DNA from: DASXUX01 sp036504595
GTDB taxonomy: Bacteria; Planctomycetota; SZUA-567; H5-PLA8
DNA length: 43,169 bases
Direction: 5' to 3'
NCBI GenBank assembly: GCA_036504595.1
Contig: DASXUX010000099.1
Coordinates: 1 to 43,169 of the forward strand
Part shown: positions 16,525 to 25,300 of the stretch, one piece after another
Layout: every line of letters begins with the position of its first letter
How positions within the stretch are numbered: the stretch's first letter is position 1
Program-made: the position numbers and the translations under genes
Notes under the pieces: model-generated
Seen by the model: only the letters and a program-made list of their open reading frames with translations
Databases searched by the model: none
Told to the model about the DNA's origin: nothing

Positions 16525-17646
16525 TTATTTTGCTCCACCCATCATTTGCCGAAGAACCTCAACATCCGCGTCCGAAAGCCCCAACGACTTCTGGTGCCGT
16601 ATCATGAAGTCCTTTACGTGTATCTCGGCTCCTTCCATACCGAGCCTATCTATAAGTCCTAAGCGATGCTGAGTTCCATGCAAGAATTCTTCCAGCACTT
16701 CAATCTTACGCGGGTCCTCTCTAAGAATCAGATGCAAATTCCCTTCTCCACCAGCATTGGCATTTGCCTTGAAGTAGTCTAAGAACCTTAGGTTCTCCCG
16801 TTCGGCTTCAGTTCCAGCCGCTCTAGCGTAGTTTATCGCTCTACCATTTGACTCTACACCACGAATTAGTGCCTCTGTCGCCTTTTCCTCACCCCGCAAG
16901 CTGTTCCCCTGCTGGAATAGCATACTCCCTTTCGCAAAGGTCTTCTCCGCTCCGACTAATGTCTTTTCGCCCTTCGCAAAGTAGCCGACAGCAGGCAGTA
17001 TGGTCAAGGCGTTAACGCCAATCTTGCCGATGCCAGACCATGTGGGTTCCTGATAGAAATCCTTGACAGCGGAAACAGTATCCCTCGCCCCCGCCACCTG
17101 TCCCGCAATCGGAACGAACGGGGTAAGGCTGTTCGCGATAGTTCCGCCAGTTGTACTACCCTTCTTGTTAAAGTCACCCTGTATGAACTGCGTCAACTCG
17201 GACGGGGGATTGACAATCGGCATAGGTGTCCCAAAGCCTACTCTCGCAGCATAGTAGTCCGGTCTTGCTTCCACGCTGCTAGTCATCTGATGGACATCTT
17301 TGAAATAGAATACATCCTTCGACGCCATCATGGCACCCAATACTTCACCTTTCCGAGTTCCGCTCCAGAAGAGCGGCAGGACATCGGAGTACTCATCGCC
17401 ATTAATGAACTTGATGGTAGTTCCCATCGGGTCAGTTCTATTCACCGGGTCTCCGCCGCAGTATCCTATAGGCGCTCCCCCAAGAAATTCACAGGGGCAT
17501 CCCCCCGACCATGCGTTGGGGATGATGATGACGGGAACGGGCTGCGGGTCGGGCGGGATGGATGAGGGCATGAAGGGGTCGGCGCTGGCGGTCTGAGCGA
17601 GCAGAGCCAGCAGGATGACGGCGAAGATGCTGAGAGAAGAACGCAC
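16525..17646 (-). CDS. Displaced RHS toxin tip with its own signal peptide
   Basis: The product is 373 residues from GTG 17646, which opens into a clear signal peptide (RSSLSIFAVILLALLAQTAS, cleavage after ASA). I rejected the open frame running to 18372: its extra residues are antisense to the GIY-YIG gene. Residues 22-58 are a Pro-rich linker; 59-73 are YCGGDPVNRTDPMGT, the end of an RHS core. About 300 residues of variable tip follow: a hydrophobic pre-toxin-like stretch (GIGKIGVNALTILPAVGYF) and a C-terminal domain with EVLEEFLHGTQHRLG and EIHVKDFMIRHQ, conserved-looking acidic/His motifs. I cannot name the activity with confidence; a metal-dependent hydrolase is possible. No YD repeats remain. 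The abutting downstream gene is the likely immunity factor. Composition is visibly more AT-rich than the RHS core. Confidence 0.8.
   Translation of the reverse strand: MRSSLSIFAVILLALLAQTASADPFMPSSIPPDPQPVPVIIIPNAWSGGCPCEFLGGAPIGYCGGDPVNRTDPMGTTIKFINGDEYSDVLPLFWSGTRKGEVLGAMMASKDVFYFKDVHQMTSSVEARPDYYAARVGFGTPMPIVNPPSELTQFIQGDFNKKGSTTGGTIANSLTPFVPIAGQVAGARDTVSAVKDFYQEPTWSGIGKIGVNALTILPAVGYFAKGEKTLVGAEKTFAKGSMLFQQGNSLRGEEKATEALIRGVESNGRAINYARAAGTEAERENLRFLDYFKANANAGGEGNLHLILREDPRKIEVLEEFLHGTQHRLGLIDRLGMEGAEIHVKDFMIRHQKSLGLSDADVEVLRQMMGGAK
17420..17463 (-). repeat. RHS core/tip junction, displaced copy
   Basis: These 44 bases encode the YCGGDPVNRTDPMGT junction and match 20304-20347 in the main RHS gene at 41 positions. 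Neighbouring sequence on the tip side is unrelated. This is the crossover point expected for RHS tip exchange. Confidence 0.85.
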
Positions 17647-17786
17647 CTGTCGGCGAGTACATTGTAACGTGTTTGAAGTGCGGAAAACAGTCAGACGAGA
17701 ATCACAGTTGGCGTCGGAGCACCTACGGCAAGAAGGATGCAAGAGAGGGGCGGCTCGTTGAGCGTATTGCTGTTGATGATGAATAG
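17634..17786 (+). pseudogene. Truncated zinc-knuckle ORF upstream of the GIY-YIG gene
   Basis: Between a TGA (17631-17633) and a TAG (17784-17786) the plus strand encodes EKNAPVGEYIVTCLKCGKQS, then DENHSWRRSTYGKKDAREGR, then LVERIAVDDE. The CLKCGKQS zinc-knuckle and polar sequence look coding, but no ATG or GTG is available (only TTG/ATT). Its 5' end overlaps, in antisense, the start of the displaced tip gene. I read it as a gene beheaded by the arrival of the tip cassette, formerly first in a pair with the GIY-YIG gene 35 bases downstream. It may instead use a rare start codon. Confidence 0.35.
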
Positions 17787-17821
17787 CAGAGGCGTCGTGC
17801 TTGCTCTTCGGAGGATCGTAA

Positions 17822-18238
17822 GTGGAACACCTGCGGTGGGAAAAACTTCTCCCGGCGCTCCGGGACTTCCAGTCTCTCCTCGCTCCGGCCATCCCGCCGC
17901 TGACGGTCATCGCCGCCAGCGACCGGACCTGGACGGACGAGGAGTACCGGCAGCGCAGGCCAAAGGGCTTCGCCCGCATGCGGGGAGTGTATCTTCTCTT
18001 CGGACCGGATGAACGGCTGCTGTACGTCGGGCTGGCGATGTGGTCGTTTGACAAGCGGGTCTGGAGCCACGATGCGGAGATCGACCGGCGCTGGACCGAC
18101 GTGATCCCGTTCCCGGATAATCTCGTCTGCCTTGCGCCTGCGCTGGAGTTCTTCCTGATTTCCCGCCTCGATCCGCCCGGAAACAAGACGTACCGGGGGT
18201 ACGGCGCGGGCGAAGGGGCGGGGGTGCAGGGGCGATGA
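17822..18238 (+). CDS. GIY-YIG domain nuclease-like protein
   Basis: The product is 138 residues; it starts at GTG 17822 with GGAGGA (17810-17815) six bases upstream. Residues about 55-125 show the GIY-YIG pattern: GVYLLFGPDERLLYVGLA (GVY...YVG), then KRVWSHD (Arg and His positions), then LAPALEFFLISRLDPPGN with the metal-binding Glu (ALEFF) and the closing PxxN. GIY-YIG domains cut DNA in homing endonucleases, UvrC and restriction enzymes. No second DNA-binding domain is present, so the target is unknown. It is transcribed against the RHS cassettes that flank it. A decayed copy lies at 15339-15425. A role in cassette mobility is speculative. Confidence 0.8.
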   Translation: MEHLRWEKLLPALRDFQSLLAPAIPPLTVIAASDRTWTDEEYRQRRPKGFARMRGVYLLFGPDERLLYVGLAMWSFDKRVWSHDAEIDRRWTDVIPFPDNLVCLAPALEFFLISRLDPPGNKTYRGYGAGEGAGVQGR

Positions 18239-18344
18239 GGACTAAAAAGGCGGGCTGGCCACCATGCGGCCTGCGCTCCCTCCATTGCCGCCCAGTCAGC
18301 CCCGACCCCCAAACCTGCCCTTCCTGCAAGCGACGGCTTCTGCA

Positions 18345-18701
18345 TCAACCGTCTCTCCCAAGCCGGTCGCACGCTTCGGCGTCATCGTTCACGTCAACCA
18401 CCTTCGGCTGCAACTCGATCTCAAACCACTGCATGAACGTGTTCCACGACAAATCCTTGGGAAACAGCTTCGCATCTTTGCACCAGCGCCCAAGCTGATG
18501 CCGGAACACGACCGGACAGTAATCCCAAAGGTACTCAACCGCCTCCTGCTCGTCATCATACGGCGGAATCAAGTACACGGTCTGTTTCGAGTGCAGATCC
18601 TCCAGCGTCACGCCTGAATTGGCGTCATCCAACTCCCGAACCCAGTTCAGGAACTTCTTCGTCGGCTTGAGGATCAGTACGCTGCGCTCAAGAGTTTCCA
18701 T
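18345..18701 (-). CDS. Conserved hypothetical small protein
   Basis: The product is 118 residues; ATG 18701 has AAGGG nine bases upstream. The pattern ILKPTKKFLNWVRELD, TVYLIPPYDDEQEAVEYLWD, then RWCKDAKLFPKDLSWNTFMQ and WFEIELQPKVVDV is one I recognise as a widespread uncharacterised family (KPxxxFLdWl...YLiP..d......WC.d...WP......F..WF), acidic and cytoplasmic. It lies 209 bases after the probable immunity gene of the main RHS protein and is possibly a further immunity or cassette gene. No catalytic motif was seen. Its upstream region holds copy 2 of the dispersed repeat. Confidence 0.75.
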   Translation of the reverse strand: METLERSVLILKPTKKFLNWVRELDDANSGVTLEDLHSKQTVYLIPPYDDEQEAVEYLWDYCPVVFRHQLGRWCKDAKLFPKDLSWNTFMQWFEIELQPKVVDVNDDAEACDRLGRDG

Positions 18702-18737
18702 CGTGAATGCCCTTCATGTCCGCCGCTTCTGCCGCCG

Positions 18738-18796
18738 CTCTGCCGCCGCAGGGAAACTCCGTCTGTCGTTACCCGCCTCTCCACCCGTGCAAATTT
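18738..18796 (-). repeat. Dispersed GC-rich repeat, copy 2
   Basis: Plus-strand order GCCGCCGCAGGGAAACTC, GTCTGTCGTTACCCGCCTC, CACCCGTGCAAATTTCAAC matches 13642-13706. On the minus strand it lies 37-95 bases upstream of the start of the gene at 18345-18701, so it may be a promoter or leader element. The remainder of 18702-18910 shows no gene. Confidence 0.5.
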
Positions 18797-18910
18797 CAAC
18801 TCTATGCGCTTTCCCGTTCGTTACTCTGCCCTCCAGCAGACTGGCCACTACAGCCACTACAGCTTTGCGTTCGATTCGCTGTCCTCCTGAATCTTGGGCC
18901 GCTACGGCCG

Positions 18911-19363
18911 TCACAAATCTTCCCGTTTCATGCTAATGCAGTCAGTAATCGTCTCCGGCTTGTCAACGGACCACCAACACTTGATTCCCGGGTACAATGG
19001 CTCACGGATGAGGTCGTCGTCAGTCAATTTCGAAACATACTTGTACGCCTCAGAGAAAACTCCAAGACGGAGTATGCGGGTTATCCTATTCTCGTATGGA
19101 ATGTACAACGCTGTCTCGACAGCCGGTAACGCGCAAACGCCGTGTCCGCGTAACGCCAGCTCGGTTACCCGGCGCGCAACAAACGAAACTGTGACAAAGT
19201 CGAGGATATGCGGGCGAAGCACCAGATTTACAAGGAGAAAGAACCGTTCACGCGTGCCCTTGTAAGGAATCAACGCCGTTTCGGGTTCCTGAAGCAAAGA
19301 CGAAGAGATCCGTGCCTCACCCGTAATCAGGGCTGTGACGCTATCTTCGAGCACGCGGTCCAT
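18911..19363 (-). CDS. Putative immunity protein for the main RHS tip
   Basis: The product is 150 residues from ATG 19363 (a GTG one codon earlier is possible). GAGGGG inside the last RHS codons serves as ribosome-binding site, and the start is 6 bases after the RHS stop, so the two are coupled. There is no signal peptide, as expected for a cytoplasmic immunity protein. The sequence has a hydrophobic middle (RFFLLVNLVLRPHILDFVTV) and an acidic C-terminal part (KLTDDDLIREPLYPGIKCWW). I do not recognise the family. The assignment rests on position immediately after a polymorphic-toxin tip. Confidence 0.7.
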   Translation of the reverse strand: MDRVLEDSVTALITGEARISSSLLQEPETALIPYKGTRERFFLLVNLVLRPHILDFVTVSFVARRVTELALRGHGVCALPAVETALYIPYENRITRILRLGVFSEAYKYVSKLTDDDLIREPLYPGIKCWWSVDKPETITDCISMKREDL

Positions 19364-19369
19364 CACCGC

Positions 19370-22300
19370 TTATTCCCCCTCGACGACAGGCGCGACATTC
19401 TTGGCTCCCCCTCGAGGGACCAACTGCGGAATACGCACGTAATTTCCAGACACTGGCCCGTTCATGTTTTGCCATTCTCGTACCCCCGCCACACCCATCT
19501 CCTCGCCTGGACTGAATGTTGCAGCGGCCTGCTCATCAACAACGAGGATGCCTTTCACACCTGTACTATAACCTGCCGCGCCTGGCCCAACAACCGTCCT
19601 TTGGTAATCCAGAACGGTCATGTTCTCGACATCTCCCACGCGCACCCAGTGCGAGCCCCGATCCACACCTGAAGCCAACTCGGCTTCTGTGGCCGTCGTC
19701 ATATGCATCATAGCGTTCTTGGGAACGCCTTTCAATATCTCGCCCATAGTAAGCCGTTGAGCTCTCGAAATAGCAATTCCCTGCGTCTCTAGCTCGGAAG
19801 CGGTCATTCGAATGGGCGCGACGGTCGGATATCGGAGCGCCTGACCTGCCAAAGGCAGGAGGCCCACCGTCGCGTCCACCACGCCTTCCGCTTGAACAAA
19901 CTTATTATCCGATGACGTGTACTGTATGACTCCACTAAGCGCCAATGCTGGCGGCGAGATTGCTAACAGTGTCTTTCCAAACATCTTGGTATAAGCGGCA
20001 TACGAGGGGTCGGCATTTGCCAATACAACCATTAGGTTGTGTCGAGTCCACTGGCGTGCATAGGCAGCGTCGGCGAGGTCTCTTCGCAGTGAGTTGCCGA
20101 ACACGGACTTGCCAAGTCCATACACATCGGCGGCACTGTAGCTTACGACACTGTATCTCTTGATTAGCTCCAGCTCTGTAGGAGTGAGCTCATCACTATA
20201 AATGTCCTTTTGGCTTGCATTATTAAAAAGGTCCGCCAGTTCTGCGGCTGAGGGCTTTCGCTCGTTGTCCCGTATGAATTGAGCTATTACCTCATCGAAG
20301 CTCGTTCCCATCGGGTCACTTCTATTAACGGGGTCTCCGCCGCAGTACGCATACCAGTTCGTCCCCTGCCGCACCGGATCGGGCGAGCTGAACGAACCGC
20401 TGCCGGCGTTCAAATACCGGTTCCGCAGGTAGATTTGATCCGTGCTCGCATCATAGAGCTCGCCGCGGTATCGAGGCCCGCTCGTGGCGCTTACCGGCGA
20501 ACCGCCGCCGTCGAACGCCGTCACCTTGCCCGAAGCGTTGTATCTAAACACTCGATCATAGCCCGCGCCGGTCCAAAGCCCCGAAACGTTCCCTCGGCCG
20601 TCGCTAGCATAGGTTTTCGTCTGAGGGCCCGTCGTCTCCCACAGCGGCGACCGGCCCGGCACCATGTACCGAGTCGTCGCGCCGCCGGTCGTCTGCGCCA
20701 CGCACGCAAAGCCGTCGTAGCTGTAACTCGTGGCCACGCCGTCCACCGTCGCGCTCTGCCGCATCCACGACGGCCCATAGTAACCATACGTGTTCGTATG
20801 CCCGCCCGCCATCACGGACGTCAACCGGTCGAGCCTATCATAGCCATAGGTCGAGGTCACGCCGTTCTGCGTGCTCTGCACCATCCGGCCCACCTCGTCA
20901 TAGAGGAGCGCCGTATCGTCCGTCCCGCTGCTGTACGTCAATTGGTTCAAAGCATTGTACGCGCAGGTCTGAGTCTGCGCCGTCCCGCTCTGCCAGGTAA
21001 ACGCGCTGAACTCCGCCGAAACCGCGCCCGAACCGCCCACCTCCAGCCCCACGTTTCCGGCCGCGCCATGAACCAGATTGACGCTGAGCGTCGGCGCAAC
21101 CGGACCTAGCATCGACGCCACCATGTTGCCAAAAATAAGCTCGATGGAAATCGTCACCAAGTCGGTGCCGTTGTAGGCTAGTGCAGCCGTCTCCTCGATA
21201 AAGACCAGGGTGCCGCTGGCCGCCACCCATTCCAGCCGCAGTTTGCGCTTGAGCGCCTCGACGCCGTCTTCCAGCACCTTGAACGCCACAAGGTTCAAGC
21301 GATAGCGCCCGTTCAGCGTCTCCCCAAAGAAGAACCCGGCCGTCGTTTCCTCATTCACCCCAAGCTGCGTTACATCCGGCCTCAAGACCACCGTATAAAG
21401 GAGCCCGTTGTCCTGCCCAAGCGTCAACCCCACCCGCGCCGCATCGGTCCCCGAGCCCGTCAACACGCCGCCGCCGACACTCCAACTTCCGCTCAACACG
21501 CTCGCTTCGCTCGGCAGCGCCGTTCCCGACAAATCCAGCGCATGCGGGATCAGAACCGTGTGGCATTCCGCGATCCGATTGCCATTCCCGCTGTAATTGT
21601 AGCTGTTGCTAAACCCGTCAACCCCCGTCCGCCGCTCGTGCGCCAGCCGCCCCGCCGGATCATAGGTAAACTGCGTGCTCGTGCTGATGTCGAGCCTATC
21701 ATGCCTCCGCAGCCGCCCGGCGTCGTCGTAGACGTACGCATTGTCCTCGACCAGCGATCCTAGCGTTTGCTGCATGCTCAATTGCCGCCCCGCGCCGTCG
21801 TATCCAAACGTACGAGACAAGTTCTTGAGCGGCAGGTTCATCGTATCGACTCGCCCGAGCGCGTTGTACGTCAACGTCACATCCCCATCCGGCGCGCTAA
21901 TTCCAAGGAGCCTGCCATTGACCGGATCATAGTTATAGCTCAGCGTCTGTCCGGCATACGTCTTTGTATCCAGCCTATTATCTCCATGATAGGTAAACGA
22001 AGCCCCCGCCTGCGCGCCGTGAGTGACCGATGTCAATCGCCCGCGCTTGTCGAAAGCGCGCCCCACGCTGTCGCCCATCGTCTCCGAAGTCACTTGATTC
22101 GCGCCGTTGTACCCATAGGACGCGCTCTGCCCAATGTCGCCGAAGAATTTCGTGGTGACGCGCCCCGCCGGATCATAGGAATACCGCGTGCTCCGTCCGC
22201 CACGGTCTGTGTGCCATTGAAGGTCCCCGTTCCCGTAGTAGTTGAAGAGCTCCTTCGCCCCGTCCGGATACGTCATTTGCGTGACGTTATCCAGATCGTT

Positions 22301-25300
22301 GTAGGCGTACTGCGTCTGGTGCCCCTCGTTGTCGGTCACACTCGTCAGGCGGCCAAAGCGGTCTCGCCCATAGCTTGTGCTGACGCCGCCCGGAGCGGTA
22401 ACGCCCACCAACAGCCGCGTACCGGGGTCATGCGTGAAGGACGTCTTCAGCGAACCGACCGTGGCCGACTTCGGCAGCCCGAACGCGTCGTGGTCCCACG
22501 TCGCCCCTCGTCCCGTCGGATCGGTGCTGCTCGTCCGCTGGTGCAAAGCGTTATACGTGTGCGTGATCGTCTCTTCCGCCGCCCCCACCGCTCGCGTCGC
22601 AGCAACCACGTCCGACCCTGGCGAATAGGTAACCTTCGCCGTGATCCCGTCCGGCCCCGGCCCCGTAATCGACACGCGCCGATTGTCGTTGTCAAACGCT
22701 TGATTCCATTCGCGCCCCATCGCATCGGTAAATTTCAGAACATTTCCATTCTCATCCCGCTGCAGCACCGTTGCAGTCGCCTGCAACGATCCGGACACAT
22801 CGTCCTTTGACTGCTGGAGATCGCCCGTTGCAGGGTTATTGATGTTCGTCGTCACCAGTCCCAGAGCGTTGGTTCCACCGGCAAGATCGCCCTGCGTGCC
22901 GTCATATTGGACGGTTTCAGTTGCAGCGGGACTGGATGTTGCCACCACGCGATCCAAACCGTCCAGAGTCATGCCAGACGGGCCTCGCCCCGGAGGCGTG
23001 AACCCCAACTGCACCCCGTCGTTGCGAACATCATGCGTGACGGCGCCGAATGGCGTGATGCTAGTCTTCAGCAGCCCTCTGCTATCCAAGTACTTCATCG
23101 TCGTGCGCAGCGGGTTGTTATCGACCTTCTCGATAATCTGGCGAGCCGAATCGAGAACCGTGAACTGGTGAACCTTGCCAAAAATGTCCCTCTGCGTCGC
23201 CCGCACGCCGTCATCGTCGTACGTGAACGTATTGCCGTTGCCCAACGACGGCGTGACTGATTTAACGTTGCCGGCCTCGTCATAACCGTTCGTCACCGCC
23301 CCGCCCGCCGGATTGGTTACCGTCAGCGTCCTCCCGTTGTTGTCATAGGTGTAGCCCGTCGCATTGTTGTCGGGATCCGTGGAGGTCGATACGCGTCCCG
23401 CCGCATCGTAGTCAGTCTTTTGCGCAGCGCCCTCTGGAGAGATCGTCTGCGTCACCCGGCCCGCGTCATCATAGACGGTCTGCCAAGCGTTTCCTCTCGG
23501 ATCGGTCGTGGACGTCAGCCATCCTTCCGCTAAACTATATTGGAAGGAAGTGTTGCAACGCGTCGCGCCGCTTTGCCCGAGCTGCCGCATGACCCCGCTG
23601 CGTGCCGTCCTGCCAATGAAATCCAGTTCCAGAATTTCAATCGTCCGGCCGGCTCGCGTGCGGTCCACCTGGGTGCCACCGGCAATCGAACTGTAGCTGC
23701 TTTGAAGCGGAGCGATGCCCGACGGAGCGTAGCTTGTTTCCCGGCCCACTGCATCGTACGTCCACGTTGTCGTTCTGCCGTTCAGATCGGTGGAAGAGAT
23801 GACGTGATCCAGCGGATCGAAAACGGTCGTGGCCGTTGCGCCGCCAGGCTGCGTCGTCGCCACCAGCCGTCCCCGCGCATCATACCTGTAGGATGCCAGG
23901 TAGTTCATGCTGTCGGTTGTGCCGAGCGTATGTCCATACGGATCGTACGTCGTCGCACTGATGCGCCCGATCGGTGACTGGACCATCAGCGGCTGCCCAA
24001 AAGCACTGATGCTGTTCACTGGCCACACCTTTGAACGTGCATCTGTCGTGCTGGCGAGGAATCCCGAACCATCATAGGCATAGGACGTGCTCGCGTTGCA
24101 CGGGTCGATCACCGTGTGCACGCGTCCCGCCGACTTGCCGCTGGTGTAATAGCTGAAGGTGGTCGAACCCGAACCACTGAGACCCGTGTTCGCCAGTAAA
24201 TTGGCGCCCTCCAGCCCAAAATCACTGTATGTGTAGGTTGTTGTCGTACCTCCAGGAACAGCAACACTTGTCAGATTCCCTGCCCCGTCATATTGCATGC
24301 TCGCGTGGTAGCGGCCTTTGACAACTTCCGTTATCCGACGATTGGAAGCGTCCACCGTGTAATTCGTGGTTAAATTGTCAGTTACATTGACCGCTTCCGT
24401 GTAGACGGTCAGCGCATCGGCATCGGGATTGACCGTGACAGTTGTCGTTCCCCCAAAAGGCTCGGCAATCGAAACGTCGGTGGAACCGTCCTTCGTGTTT
24501 GGAGTGTAGGTGCACGTCCTGGTGAAGGACATCGGCATCAACACCTGCGCCACCTTAGACGAATCACTATCGTAATCTGTGTCATAGGTAACAGAACTGC
24601 CATGTGTGAAGTTTCCCGACAGAACCGTAGTTGAGATTCGTTGGTGCCAATCATCGTCATAGTAAAACTCGAAGTTCGGCAGTTGCCGTCCTGACAACGA
24701 CGCCAAGTTCCCCCCATCCCAGCCACCGAAACTCTCAGAGCCCAATGCCTCCGAGCGGCCGTAGTCGTCAGCAACGGCGATTGCGAAACCATTGCTGTCG
24801 CGCGAGATTCGCAGCTTCTCATCCCGGATGTTCCTAATCTCGACGAGTTGGCCGTCCGCGCGGAAGAAGTACGTGCGGTTGTCGTTGCGAACGAGCTTGT
24901 ACTGGAAGCCCTGCGATCCGCTCGGATCGAAATTCGCCGCGTCGGGATCGACCGTCGCGTTCAACAGCCCGCACTTAGCATTCGATTTGAACTTGGATAA
25001 CCCTGTATCGTACTCGAAGTAGAAGCGCCGCCCCGTCTCATCGATCAGAACGAGCAAATCGCCGGCTTTTCGCTCGTCCATCTTCACCGTGCCGTCGCCA
25101 TTCCTATCGGCTGAGCCATCGAAGACACGCACGTCATAATTGCTTCTCCAACTGTGCCCCAAGCCGGTCGGAATCCCATCCAGGTGATTGTAGGAAACCG
25201 TCACGTCCGGTCCCATCGCCGGGGTGTCATAGGTCCGAGCCACCGCGCCGAAATAATGGTTGCCCCTCATCAGGTTGATCGAACTGAAGCCAGGAACAAC

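Noticed and set aside
17647..18372. N-terminal extension of the displaced tip ORF to 18372
   Set aside because: The extra 242 residues are low-complexity Arg/Ser-rich sequence antisense to the GIY-YIG gene, while GTG 17646 opens into a proper signal peptide.
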